Origin: Streptomyces sp. Ru71
GTDB taxonomy: Bacteria > Actinomycetota > Actinomycetes > Streptomycetales > Streptomycetaceae
Reading direction: 5' to 3'
DNA length: 64,000 nucleotides
NCBI RefSeq assembly: GCF_002920535.1
Contig: NZ_PQSS01000001.1
Coordinates: forward strand, 1-64,000
In this document: positions 11,352 to 24,032 of the stretch, piece after piece
How positions within the stretch are numbered: position 1 is the first letter of the stretch
How the letters are laid out: each line of letters begins with the position of its first letter
Translations under genes and position numbers: made by a program
Notes under the pieces: generated by a model
What the model was told of the DNA's origin: nothing
Databases searched by the model: none
Seen by the model: the letters and a program-made list of their open reading frames with translations, nothing else

Positions 11352-11807
11352 TCAGAGGTCGAACTCGTGCGGCGGCAGGTCCAGCGTGTAGCACGCCTCG
11401 CGGACCACCGCCTGCTCGTCCTTGTCGAAGTCGCCGTCGGCGCCGCCGATGACGATGCCGATCTGGATGACGGCCCGCGCCTCGGCGGGCTTCTTCTTCG
11501 CCTTGGCGATCTCCTGCATCACGCTGACCTTGCCGAAGTCGAAGTCGGCGGTCAGCTTGTTCAGGTTCTCCTCGAAGCGGCGGCGCAGGTCGTCCGCCGG
11601 GAAGTTCTGCAACACCTCGTTGGTGGCGATCAGTTGGGCCACCCGCTGGCGCTCCGAGGGATCGATCGTGCCGTCGGCCGCGGCGACCAGCGCGCACATC
11701 GCCATGCTCGCGTCGCGGAAGGCGCCGCTCTTGAGGTCGTTCTTCTTCGCCACGAGCTGGGTCTGCATCTGCGATGCGGACTCCTTGATGCGGTCCCACA
11801 GGGCCAT
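11352..11807 (-). CDS. TerB family tellurite-resistance-like protein
   Basis: A 151-residue, all-helical cytoplasmic protein. The N-terminus MALWDRIKESASQMQTQLVA leads into the TerB fold; the two acidic segments AAADGTIDPSER and GGADGDFDKDEQ are the metal-binding-like repeats of the family. The ATG at 11807 follows GGAGTTGGC. TerB proteins occur with TerD-type stress proteins, but no other ter gene lies nearby, so a specific tellurite role is not supported. A strong dyad upstream (11868-11885) suggests dedicated control. Confidence 0.88.
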   Translation of the reverse strand: MALWDRIKESASQMQTQLVAKKNDLKSGAFRDASMAMCALVAAADGTIDPSERQRVAQLIATNEVLQNFPADDLRRRFEENLNKLTADFDFGKVSVMQEIAKAKKKPAEARAVIQIGIVIGGADGDFDKDEQAVVREACYTLDLPPHEFDL

Positions 11808-11867
11808 GCCAACTCCATACGGGTAGTGAGGTCTCCGGCCGGGCGAGCGACCGGAGCTGCGGTGAAC

Positions 11868-11885
11868 TTCTACAACGCTGTAGAA
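11868..11885. promoter_or_regulatory. Perfect dyad upstream of the TerB gene
   Basis: TTCTACA-ACGC-TGTAGAA is a perfect seven-base inverted repeat with a four-base spacer, 60 bases upstream of the TerB start. It is AT-richer than its surroundings and overlaps the likely promoter. The CTACA/TGTAG half-sites recall operators of BlaI/CopY-type repressors, but no such gene is in the window. Confidence 0.5.
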
Positions 11886-12008
11886 ACTATCAGGAAGGGA
11901 AGAACCGGGCCGTACCGCTTCCCCTCCTTGATACGAACACCGGCTTGCGGGTGTTCCTGAAAGGGCCTCACTCTCGTCGTCCGCACGCCAACGGCCGGAA
12001 AACGCACA

Positions 12009-12038
12009 GGGGTGCGCGGGACGGAGCCCGCGCACCCC
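12009..12038 (-). terminator. Hairpin terminator of the exported-protein operon
   Basis: A 12-base-pair GC stem (arms 12009-12020 and 12027-12038) with a six-base loop lies 14 bases beyond the stop of the minus-strand gene at 12052, where a factor-independent terminator is expected. Confidence 0.75.
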
Positions 12039-12051
12039 CGGTCGGGCCGGA

Positions 12052-13888
<1,837 letters not shown>

Positions 13889-14014
13889 CCTCTTTGTCCT
13901 TTCGTGCGGAAAAGGGCGCCCCGAGGGGCGAGAGGGGTGAGGGACCGGCGGTGCGAGCGGGCGCACGGGAAGGCTGCTGCGCCGGCGGTTCGCGCCGCGG
14001 GCAGTGCGGGGTTA

Positions 14015-14026
14015 CTGACGAGTCAG
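14015..14026. promoter_or_regulatory. Palindrome upstream of the DUF6230 operon
   Basis: CTGAC-GA-GTCAG is an inverted repeat about 130 bases upstream of the DUF6230 start, in the 311-base gap 13889-14199. It is followed by an AT-richer stretch. A promoter-linked operator is plausible. The rest of the gap holds only the hairpin at 14109-14145 and no convincing gene. Confidence 0.4.
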
Positions 14027-14108
14027 GTTAAAGGTGCCAGTAGGCGTTGGCATAGTTGCCGCGTGAACACTGTTTCGGTCATGTTTCCGCATGGCGAAAG
14101 CACGGTGA

Positions 14109-14145
14109 ACGGCCAACTGCCGCCGCTCAGCGCACAGTTGGCCGT
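14109..14145 (-). terminator. Hairpin downstream of glpD
   Basis: ACGGCCAACTG and CAGTTGGCCGT make a perfect 11-base stem with a 15-base loop, beginning about 55 bases beyond the stop of the minus-strand glpD gene. It is a likely terminator for the TetR-glpD transcript. Confidence 0.6.
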
Positions 14146-14199
14146 GAAGTGACCATGGCCGGTTCGGGGTGCGCGACCCGGCCGCGGTCTGTCGTCCCG

Positions 14200-15767
<1,568 letters not shown>

Positions 15768-15771
<4 letters not shown>

Positions 15772-16367
15772 GGCGTGAGGGTCCTCTCCAGGATGGTCCG
15801 CAACTCCCCGAGCAGGGCGGCGGAATCGAGGTCCGGGTCGTCCTCGTCGGTCATCGTCCGCAGCGACAGCGTGAAGGACTGGACGACCAGCAGCAGGGCG
15901 CGGGCCTGGCGTTCGGGACGGCCGGCGCGCACGGACCCGTCGGCGTGACCGTCGCGCAGGCCGCCGGTCAGCAGGTCCAGCAGGGCTTCCTGGCTGGCGC
16001 CGCGGCGGTCGAGCACGTAGGGCAGGAGCAGTTCGGGGTCGACGTCGACGATCTTGCGGAAGAGCGGGTGGGCGCGGAACGCCTCGACGCCGTTCACCAG
16101 GCCCTCCACGATGAGCTCCCGCGCGCTGCGGCCCGGGCGGGGCGCGGGCATGGCCGCGGTGGCCACGCCGATCCACTCGCGGGTCATCAGGTCGCCGACG
16201 AGGGTGCGCACATCGGGCCAGCGCCGGTAGAGCGTCATCCGGGAGACGCCCGCGCGACGCGCCACGTCGGTCAGGGTCGTACGGCGGACGCCGACGGCCA
16301 GGACGCAGTCGCGCACCGCGTCCAGTACCGGATCGCTGTCCCCATCGTTGTGACGAATAGGCGTCAT
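15768..16367 (-). CDS. TetR family transcriptional regulator
   Basis: A 199-residue regulator. The N-terminal helix-turn-helix is VRRTTLTDVARRAGVSRMTL followed by YRRWPD, a clear TetR signature. The remainder is an all-helical ligand-binding domain. It is the first gene of an operon with glpD and is divergent from the AGPS-type flavoprotein gene, so it likely controls both directions. The ATG at 16367 has no ribosome site, and the transcript may be leaderless. A dyad that overlaps this start codon may be its operator. Confidence 0.9.
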
Positions 16368-16375
16368 GTGTCACA
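16349..16375. promoter_or_regulatory. Candidate TetR operator
   Basis: TGTGAC and GTCACA, separated by 15 bases, form an inverted repeat over the start codon of the TetR gene, in the divergent gap to the flavoprotein gene. Position fits autoregulation. The half-sites are short, so this is tentative. Confidence 0.35.
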
Positions 16376-16486
16376 GTGTAACCCCCCCCCGCCGCGGTGC
16401 CGCGGGACCGCCCACGGGCGGTCCCGGGGCGGCCGTGCGGCGGCCCACCGGCCGCCACGCGACGGGTGACGCATGCCGACCGAGGC

Positions 16487-16526
16487 CGACAGATCGACAG
16501 ATCGACAGGTCGATGGACCGACAGAT
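16487..16526. repeat. Five-unit 8-bp tandem repeat
   Basis: Five consecutive 8-base units of CGACAGAT (the third and fourth units differ by one and three bases) lie immediately upstream of the ribosome site of the AGPS-type gene. The array falls in the untranslated leader if translation begins at 16540. Confidence 0.85.
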
Positions 16527-16539
16527 GAGGACAAGCGCC

Positions 16540-18139
16540 GTGGACATGCTGTGGAACGGCTGGGGCGACCCGGCCAAGGCGGCCCCGCTGCCCGAGCCGG
16601 TGATCGGCCTGCTGCGCGACCTGCTGGGCGTCAAGCCCCGCGAGGCCGAGCCGCCGCGCCTTGAGGACATCGACGTCCCCGACTCACCGCTCGACGCGGC
16701 CGTACGGCGGGAACTGGCCGAGGCCGTCGGCGGCGAGAGCCAGGTGCGCACGGACCCGGAGACCCGGCTGCGGCACACCCGCGGCAAGTCCACCCCCGAC
16801 CTGCTGCGCATCCGCGCCGCCGACACCGGCGACATCCCTGCGGCGGTCGTGCTGCCCGGCGGCCACGACGACGTCCTCGCCGTCCTTGGCGTGTGCGCGC
16901 GTCACCGGCTCCCCGTCGTGCCGTTCGGCGGCGGCACCTCCGTCGTCGGCGGCCTCGCACCCGAGCGGCGCGGCCCCTTCGTCGCCCTGGACCTGCGCCG
17001 CATGGACCAGCTGCTCGATGTCGACCCCGTCTCCCGCACCGCCACGTTCCAGCCCGGGCTGCGCGCCCCGCACGCCGAGGCGCTGCTGGCCGAACACGGC
17101 TTCACCCTCGGCCACTTCCCGCAGTCCTACGAGTGGGCCACCATCGGCGGCTTCGCGGCAGCCCGCTCCAGCGGCCAGGCCTCGGCCGGATACGGCCGCT
17201 TCGACGACATGGTGCTCGGCCTCACCGTCGCCACCCCCGAGGGCACCCTCGACGCCGGCCGCGCCCCCCGCTCGGCCGCCGGCCCCGACCTGCGCCAGCT
17301 GATCCTCGGCTCCGAGGGCGCGTTCGGCGTGATCACCTCTGTCACCGTGCGCATCCGCCCCCAGCCGCGCGTCCGTCGCTACGAGGGCTGGCGCTTCGCC
17401 TCCTTCACCGAGGGCGCCGCCGCCCTGCGCCGGCTCGCCCAGGACGGGCCGCGCCCCACCGTGCTGCGGCTGTCCGACGAGACCGAGACCCTCATCGGCC
17501 TCGCCCAGCCCGACGCCATCGGCGCGAGCGGCCTGCCCACCGACGCCGGCTGCCTGGCGATCGTCGGCTTCGAGGGCACCGAGGAGGACACCGCCCACCG
17601 CCGCGAGGGCGCCGCCGCCGTCCTCACCGAAGCCGGCGGCACCCCCCTGGGCGCGGAACCGGGGGAGCGCTGGGCACACGGCCGCTACTCCGCCCCCTAC
17701 CTGCGCGACTCCCTGCTCGACGCGGGCGCCTTCGCCGAGACCCTGGAGACCGCCGCCTTCTGGTCGCGCATCCCGGACCTGTACACGGCCGTCCGCGACG
17801 CGCTCACCTCCACCCTCACCGAGGCGGGCACCCCACCGCTGGTGATGTGTCACATCTCGCACGTCTACGACAACGGCGCCTCGCTGTACTTCACTGTCGT
17901 CAGCGCCCAGGGCGAGGGCGACCCCGTGGCGCACTGGACGCGGGCCAAGCACGCCGCCAACGAGGCGATCCTCACCGCCGGCGGCACCATCAGCCACCAC
18001 CACGGTGTCGGCACCGACCACCGCGACTGGTACGTACGGGAAGCCGGCCCGCTCGGTGTGGCGGCCCTGCGCGCCGTCAAGGCACGCCTGGGACCCCGAC
18101 GGGCTGCTCAACCCCGGCGTCCTGCTGCCCACGGACTGA
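16540..18139 (+). CDS. FAD-binding oxidase, alkylglycerone-phosphate synthase type (frameshifted near 3' end)
   Basis: A flavoprotein of about 530 residues. The FAD-binding PCMH domain has VVPFGGGTSVVGGL and HFPQSYEWATIGGFAAARSS; the C-terminal oxidase domain ends with the His-rich GTISHHHGVGTDHRDWY. This is the AGPS/GlcD-type arrangement; AGPS swaps the acyl chain of acyl-DHAP for an alkyl chain in ether-lipid synthesis. GTG at 16540 follows GAGG by nine bases. After residue ALRAVKARL the expected tail (DPDGLLNPGVLLPTD) is present only in the +1 frame, ending at 18139. One extra G in the GGG at 18090-18092 shifts the frame. As sequenced, translation would run to 18690 through the next gene in the wrong frame. 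Confidence 0.8.
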
Positions 18140-18179
18140 AACCCCCGCCCGCCCGCTCGACCGCCCCGGAGGCTCACCC

Positions 18180-19061
18180 ATGCGACAGTTCACCGCCGTC
18201 GTCAACCCCACCGCGGGCGGCTCGACCGCCGCGGCCGCACTGCTGCGGGTCGCCCACGTGCTGCGCGCGGCCGGGGCGGAACTCGACACCGAGTACAGCC
18301 GCAGCCTCGTCCACGCCCAGGACATCGCCCGTGCCGCCGGTGAACGCGGCCGGATCGTGCTCGCCGTCGGCGGCGACGGCATCGCCGGCGGCATCGGCGG
18401 CGCCCTCAGCGGCACCGGGTCCGTGCTCGGCCTGGTCCCCGCCGGGCGGGGCAACGACTTCGCCCGCGCGCTGGGCCTGCCCGCCGAACCCGAAGCCCTC
18501 GCCCGGCTGTTGCTGGAGGGCGAGGCGCGGCCGGTGGACACCGTCGAGGTGGAGTCCGCCGTCCACCACAAGACGGTCGTGCTCGGCAGCGTGTACGCGG
18601 GCGTCGACGCGCTGGCCAACCGCCACGCCAACCACGCCCGGCTGCTGCGCGGCTCCGCCTCCTACTACGCGGGCGGCCTGCGCGCGGTGACCACGTGGCG
18701 GGCGGCCAACTACCGGGTCACCGTGGACGGGCAGGAGCACACCCACCGCGGCTACACCGTCGTCGCCGCCAACTCCCCGTACTACGGCTCGGGCCGCATG
18801 ATCGCGCCCGGCGCCCGCGTCGACGACGGCCTGCTGGACGTCGTCATGATCGAGGACGCCCCCCGCCGCCTCTTCTTCGCCCTGATGAACGAACTGGCCA
18901 CGGGCGCCCACGTGGCCCGCCCCCAGGTCCGCGTCCTGCGCGGCCGGGAGATCCGGATCGAGGCCGACCGCGAGGTGCCCTACGGCGCCGACGGCGAGGT
19001 GGACGCGGTCCTGCCCGTCACGGCGCGGGTGCTGCCCGGGGCGCTGCGGATCGTGTACTGA
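18180..19061 (+). CDS. Diacylglycerol/sphingosine kinase-like lipid kinase
   Basis: A 293-residue lipid kinase of the DAGK_cat family, phosphorylating diacylglycerol or a related lipid with ATP. The nucleotide loop IVLAVGGDGIAGGIGGALSG and the motif LGLVPAGRGNDFARALGLP are the family hallmarks. The C-terminal beta-sandwich contains ANSPYYGSGRMIAPGARVDD and GLLDVVMI. The ATG at 18180 is 40 bases after the corrected stop of the AGPS-type gene, with GGAGG a little upstream, so the two form an operon. The gene order matches the mycobacterial Rv2251-Rv2252 pair as I recall it. Confidence 0.92.
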   Translation: MRQFTAVVNPTAGGSTAAAALLRVAHVLRAAGAELDTEYSRSLVHAQDIARAAGERGRIVLAVGGDGIAGGIGGALSGTGSVLGLVPAGRGNDFARALGLPAEPEALARLLLEGEARPVDTVEVESAVHHKTVVLGSVYAGVDALANRHANHARLLRGSASYYAGGLRAVTTWRAANYRVTVDGQEHTHRGYTVVAANSPYYGSGRMIAPGARVDDGLLDVVMIEDAPRRLFFALMNELATGAHVARPQVRVLRGREIRIEADREVPYGADGEVDAVLPVTARVLPGALRIVY

Positions 19062-19088
19062 CCGGGGCCGGCCCGGCTCGGCCGTCGT

Positions 19089-20075
<987 letters not shown>

Positions 20076-20115
20076 GCTGCTGCCTCCTGGAGCCGTGGGG
20101 AACGATCTGCACAGG

Positions 20116-20146
20116 ACGCTAGGAGCTGGAGCGCGCTCCAAGTCAA
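20116..20146 (-). promoter_or_regulatory. MerR-type promoter of the aldo/keto reductase gene
   Basis: On the minus strand TTGACT (-35, 20146-20141) and TAGCGT (-10, 20121-20116) are separated by exactly 19 bases, two more than normal. The spacer contains the palindrome TGGAGCGCGCTCCA. Overlong spacing with a centred dyad is the hallmark of promoters activated by MerR-family proteins, which untwist the spacer. No MerR gene is in the window. Confidence 0.75.
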
Positions 20147-20247
20147 GCCGCACTCTGGCCAACGCGCGTAGACCTGCGGCATCATCTCCCTGCACCACCT
20201 GCACAGTCACCTCACAGGACGCATGACTCTTCGCAGAGAGGTTCCAC

Positions 20248-20772
20248 GTGAAACACGTGAAAGCCCTCATCGGTGTCCGGATCAGATCGATCCTGACCGC
20301 CCTCGCCCTCGTCATCGCCCCCGGTGCCGTCGTGCTCGGCACCGCCGGCGACGCCTTCGCCGTCACCAAGATCAGCCACGCCACCGCCACCTCGATGTTC
20401 CGCGAGGTCGGCATCACCTGGTCGTCCTCCGGCAACTGCTCCGACCGCTACAACTCCACCTGTACGTCCTTCGAGCAGCTCAACCTCGCCACCGCGCAGG
20501 GCGCCCAGACCCTGAAGCGGGCCAGCGGGTGCGCCCTGAACATCACCGGCGGCACCGAGACCGGGCACGCCTCCGGCACGTACTCGCACTGGAACGGCTA
20601 CAAGCTGGACTACAGCAAGTACACGTGCATCGGGAACTACATCAAGACCAACTTCACCTACATCGGCCTGCGTGGCGACGGTGCCCCGCAGTGGAAGTCC
20701 GGCTCCGGCAACATCTACGCCGACGAGGGCAACCACTGGGACGTCCTGTACTACAACTGCGGCGGCTGCTGA
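20248..20772 (+). CDS. Small secreted protein with M15-peptidase-like zinc motifs
   Basis: A 174-residue exported protein. The signal peptide ends near GTAGDAFA at about residue 38. The mature part of about 135 residues has six Cys, including CSDRYNSTC and the C-terminal CGGC. Two motifs resemble the zinc sites of M15 D-Ala-D-Ala carboxypeptidases: [11 protein letters not shown] (His and Asp seven residues apart with the conserved Gly three after His, as in HxxGxxxD) and NHWDVLYY near the C-terminus, placed like the third ligand. A role in peptidoglycan peptide cleavage is an inference. GTG at 20248 follows GAGAGGTTCCAC. A strong terminator follows directly. Confidence 0.75.
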   Translation: MKHVKALIGVRIRSILTALALVIAPGAVVLGTAGDAFAVTKISHATATSMFREVGITWSSSGNCSDRYNSTCTSFEQLNLATAQGAQTLKRASGCALNITGGTETGHASGTYSHWNGYKLDYSKYTCIGNYIKTNFTYIGLRGDGAPQWKSGSGNIYADEGNHWDVLYYNCGGC

Positions 20773-20777
20773 CATGG

Positions 20778-20810
20778 GTGAACCCCGGCGCACAGCGCGC
20801 CGGGGTTCAC
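20778..20810. terminator. Bidirectional hairpin terminator
   Basis: A perfect 14-base stem (20778-20791 with 20797-20810) and five-base loop lies between the secreted-protein gene (ends 20772) and the convergent MFS gene (ends 20824), six and fourteen bases from the two stops. Confidence 0.85.
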
Positions 20811-20823
20811 GTCGCCGAGGCTC

Positions 20824-22212
20824 CTACGGCGAGACCTCCTCCAGCCGCCGCCCCGCCGTCTCCTCCGCGCCCAGACCGGCCACGACGGCGCCGGCCAGGG
20901 ACACCGCCCCCAGGGTCAGGAAGACGGCGCCGAGGTGGCCGCCGGCGTAGACGGCACCGACGACGATCGGGCCGAGGATCACCCCGAGCCGGTTCAGTGC
21001 CCCGCCCACACTGCTGCCCTGGGCCCGCATACGGGTCGGGAACAGCTCCGGTGTGTACAGGTAGAGGCTGATGTTGGAGCCGAAGAAGAACACCGCGGCC
21101 AGTGAGGTCCACACCAGCACCTGCACCGGCGTACCGGCCCCGAGGACGCCGAGGACGCCGAGGACGGCGGCCGAACCGGCGAGGCAGCCGGTGATCACCC
21201 GGCGGCGGCCGAGGCGGTCGACGGTGAGCGCGGCGACGAGACAGCCGGCCAGGCCCGCGCACGAGGTGACCGTGGAGTACAGCAGGGCGTCGGACAGGTT
21301 CAGCCCGTAGCGGTTCTTGTAGATGGTGGGCAGCCAGGACGTGATGCCGTAGTTCACGAAGTAGCCGGCGAACCAGAGCGCGCCCACGACCAGGGTGCGG
21401 CGTCGGTAGCGGCCGGTGAGCAGGCCGCGCAGACCGGAGGAGTGGCCCTCCGCTCCGGCCGGCGCGGCGACCGGGGGCTCGTCGGGCACGGCGGGCAGCG
21501 GTGCGCCCGTCGCCTTCTCCACCGCGGCCTCGATCCGCGCCATCACGGCGGCGGCCTCCTCGGTCCTGCCCCGGTCGGCGAGCCAGCGCGGCGACTCGGG
21601 CACCATGCGGTGGACCACGAAGGCCAGCACCCCGGGGATCGCCGCGAGCCCGTACATCCACCGCCAGCCCAGCAGTGGCACCACCCAGGCCGCGACCAGC
21701 GCGCCCACGGTCAGACCCGCCGGGAAGACCAGCTCGTACAGCAGGACGAAGCGCCCTCGCTTGTGGCTGCGGGTGATCTCGGCGATGAAGGTGGCCGCGA
21801 CCGGGACCTCGCCGCCGATCGCCAGGCCCTGTACGAACCGCACCGCCATGAAGACGCCGGGGGAGGGGGAGAGGGCGAGCGCCAGGTTGGCGACGCTGGA
21901 CAGGGCGACGCACAGGGCGATCACCCGCACCCGGCCGATCCGGTCGGCGACGCGCCCGGAGAGCAGGGCGCCGGCCAGCATGCCGATCGAACCCACGGTG
22001 AGCAGCAGGGTCGCGGCGGAGGTGGTCAGGTGCCAGTCGGCCCGCAGCCCGGGCAGGGCGTAGGCGATCAGGAGCTGGTCGAAGGCCTCGAAGAACGTGA
22101 CCGCGCCGACGACCAGCCGGACGGTGACGTGCCAGCGGGACAGGGGAAGTCGTTCGAAGCGGGCGGCTATGGAGGCTCTGAGCGAGAGGTCGGGTACTGC
22201 TTCGGTCGTCAT
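20824..22212 (-). CDS. MFS transporter, aromatic acid/proton symporter type
   Basis: A 462-residue, 12-helix cytoplasmic-membrane carrier. Sugar-porter/AAHS-type signatures are present: GRVADRIGRVRVIALC after helix 2, RFVQGLAIGGEVPVAATFIA in helix 4, and RMVPESPRWLADRGRTEEA after helix 6. The second half repeats TVDRLGRRRVITGC. The FEAFDQLLIAYALPGL motif in helix 1, with an acidic residue, resembles symporters for organic or aromatic acids. The ATG at 22212 follows CGGAGTACCGC. It is divergent from the catabolic operon beginning at 22529 and shares a 316-base control region, so it probably imports that pathway's substrate. Confidence 0.88.
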   Translation of the reverse strand: MTTEAVPDLSLRASIAARFERLPLSRWHVTVRLVVGAVTFFEAFDQLLIAYALPGLRADWHLTTSAATLLLTVGSIGMLAGALLSGRVADRIGRVRVIALCVALSSVANLALALSPSPGVFMAVRFVQGLAIGGEVPVAATFIAEITRSHKRGRFVLLYELVFPAGLTVGALVAAWVVPLLGWRWMYGLAAIPGVLAFVVHRMVPESPRWLADRGRTEEAAAVMARIEAAVEKATGAPLPAVPDEPPVAAPAGAEGHSSGLRGLLTGRYRRRTLVVGALWFAGYFVNYGITSWLPTIYKNRYGLNLSDALLYSTVTSCAGLAGCLVAALTVDRLGRRRVITGCLAGSAAVLGVLGVLGAGTPVQVLVWTSLAAVFFFGSNISLYLYTPELFPTRMRAQGSSVGGALNRLGVILGPIVVGAVYAGGHLGAVFLTLGAVSLAGAVVAGLGAEETAGRRLEEVSP

Positions 22213-22343
22213 GCGGTACTCCGCTGGTCACGGGGGCGGGGGGACGACAAGCACGGGGTCGGGGAGAGCGATTTTCGGCCAGCGAGTCGGTCCAGTGTGG
22301 CAGAGCGCACCAGATCCGCACCAGGGCCGAGCGCAAACATCAG

Positions 22344-22488
22344 GTAAGCGCAAAGCTTCTAAGCGCTTAAGTTGTATCTCTCGCCGCCGGGAGCCCGTCA
22401 AGGCCTGAAGCAGCGATTTAACCGCCGAATCTGTCGGCGCCACCCCCTTGCGTCCCAGATATTTAAGCCCTTAGGTTTCTAGCGCTTA
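22344..22488. promoter_or_regulatory. Palindrome cluster between MFS gene and catabolic operon
   Basis: The 316-base divergent gap 22213-22528 holds the perfect palindrome TAAGCGCTTA at 22360-22369, a related TAAGCCCTTA at 22464-22473, and half-sites GTAAGCGC at 22344 and TAGCGCTTA at 22480. The two main sites are centred 104 bases apart and are much AT-richer than their surroundings. AAGCGCTT cores are typical of LacI-type operators, but the second site also resembles the dyad upstream of the MarR gene. The arrangement fits a looping repressor controlling both directions. Confidence 0.55.
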
Positions 22489-22528
22489 CTCAAGCAGCTC
22501 CCCACTCGATGCGTTCAGGAGGCCCCGT

Positions 22529-24016
22529 ATGCTCCGAACTCCCCCGGACGAAGCGCTCGTTGCGGGCCGGTGGCGACGCGGCGGCGGTGCCCCGGCGCAG
22601 AGCCTCGATCCGGCCACCGGCAGCCCCTTGGCCACCGTCCACGCCGTCACCGCCGAGGAGGTCGCCGAGGCGGCGCGCGCCGGAGCCGAGGCCGCGGCCG
22701 AGCCCGTCTGGCGCGATCTGCTGCCGCACCTGCGGGCCCGGTTCCTGCACCGCGTCGCCACGCTGATCGACGACGACGCCGAGCACCTCGCCGCCCTGCA
22801 GACCGCCGACACCGGCAAGGCGCTCACCGAGACCCGCGCCCTGGTCGCCAGCGCGGCCGGCACCTTCCGCTACACCGCAGCCGCGCTGGAGACCGCCGAG
22901 GACGCCCTCACCCCCTCCCGCGGCGCCTACGTCACGATGAGCGTGCACGAACCCATCGGCGTCGTCGGCGCGATCAACCCGTGGAACTCCCCGGTCGCCA
23001 GCGACGCCCAGAAACTCGCCCCGGCGCTCGCCGCCGGCAACGCGGTCCTGCTCAAGCCCGCCGAGTGGACACCGCTGGTCTCCCTCGCCCTGGGCCGCCT
23101 GATCAGCACCGCCCTGGCGGAGCACGGCCTGCCCCCGGCCCTGCTGTCGGTCCTGCCCGGACCCGGCCGGATCGTCGGCGACGCGATCGTGCGTGACCCG
23201 CGCGTCGGCAAGGTCGCCTTCACCGGCGGCACCGCCACCGGCCGCGCGCTCGCCAGAGCCGCCGCCGACAAGCTGATGCCCGTCTCCCTGGAACTCGGCG
23301 GCAAGTCGCCCACCATCGTGCTGCCCGACGCCGACGTCGAGCAGGCACTCGCGGGCGTCATGTTCGGCGTGTTCTCCTCCAGCGGCCAGTCCTGCATCGC
23401 CGGTTCCCGCCTGTTCGTGGCCCGTACGCTCTACGACGACTTCGTCGGCTCCCTCGTCGAACGCGTCCGCAAGCTGCGCGTCGGACCCGGCACCTCACCC
23501 GACACCCAGGTCGCCCCGCTCGTCCACCCCGCCCACCGCGACAGCGTCGCCGCCTATGTCGACCTCGCCCGCCAGGAGGGCGCCCGCGTGCTGTGCGGCG
23601 GCGCCGTCCCCGAGGGCCCCGCCTACGACGGCGGCGCCTACTACCTGCCCACCGTCCTCGACGGGCTGCCGGGTGACGCCCGCACCTGCCAGGAGGAGAT
23701 CTTCGGCCCGGTTCTGGTCGCCCTGCCCTACGACGACGAGGAGGACCTGGTCCGCCAGGCCAACAACTCCGTCTACGGCCTCGCCTGCGGCATCTGGACC
23801 CGCGACCACCGCGCCGCCTGGCGGATCGCCCGCCGCATCGAGGCGGGCACCGTCTGGATCAACACCTACAAGCAGTTCAGCATCTCCACGCCCTTCGGCG
23901 GCATGAAGGAGAGCGGCCTCGGCCGCGAGAAGGGGCGCGACGGCATCCGCGCCTACCAGCGCCAGAAGTCCCTGTACTGGGGCACCTCCACCGCGCCGCT
24001 GCCCTGGGCCGGCTGA
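22529..24016 (+). CDS. NAD(P)-dependent aldehyde dehydrogenase
   Basis: A 495-residue soluble enzyme oxidising an aldehyde to the acid. The catalytic Cys is in SSSGQSCIAGSR, the general-base Glu in MPVSLELGGKSPTIVL, and the cofactor loop in VAFTGGTATGRALARAAADK. IGVVGAINPWNSP and EEIFGPVL are further family marks. The ATG at 22529 has CAGGAGG seven bases upstream. It is the first gene of the operon ending with the Rieske oxygenase. By analogy with ring-cleavage pathways it may oxidise a semialdehyde produced by the extradiol dioxygenase or by the ThDP enzyme. Confidence 0.92.
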   Translation: MLRTPPDEALVAGRWRRGGGAPAQSLDPATGSPLATVHAVTAEEVAEAARAGAEAAAEPVWRDLLPHLRARFLHRVATLIDDDAEHLAALQTADTGKALTETRALVASAAGTFRYTAAALETAEDALTPSRGAYVTMSVHEPIGVVGAINPWNSPVASDAQKLAPALAAGNAVLLKPAEWTPLVSLALGRLISTALAEHGLPPALLSVLPGPGRIVGDAIVRDPRVGKVAFTGGTATGRALARAAADKLMPVSLELGGKSPTIVLPDADVEQALAGVMFGVFSSSGQSCIAGSRLFVARTLYDDFVGSLVERVRKLRVGPGTSPDTQVAPLVHPAHRDSVAAYVDLARQEGARVLCGGAVPEGPAYDGGAYYLPTVLDGLPGDARTCQEEIFGPVLVALPYDDEEDLVRQANNSVYGLACGIWTRDHRAAWRIARRIEAGTVWINTYKQFSISTPFGGMKESGLGREKGRDGIRAYQRQKSLYWGTSTAPLPWAG

Positions 24017-24032
24017 CCCACCCGGAGTTCTC

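Noticed and set aside
16540..18139. Calling the frameshifted AGPS-type gene a pseudogene
   Set aside because: All domains are intact and only the last 17 codons are displaced by one G in a homopolymer, so a sequencing error is at least as likely.
18140..18690. Extra C-terminal 185 residues of the AGPS-type frame
   Set aside because: They overlap the kinase gene out of frame and look like shadow sequence; the frameshift explains them.
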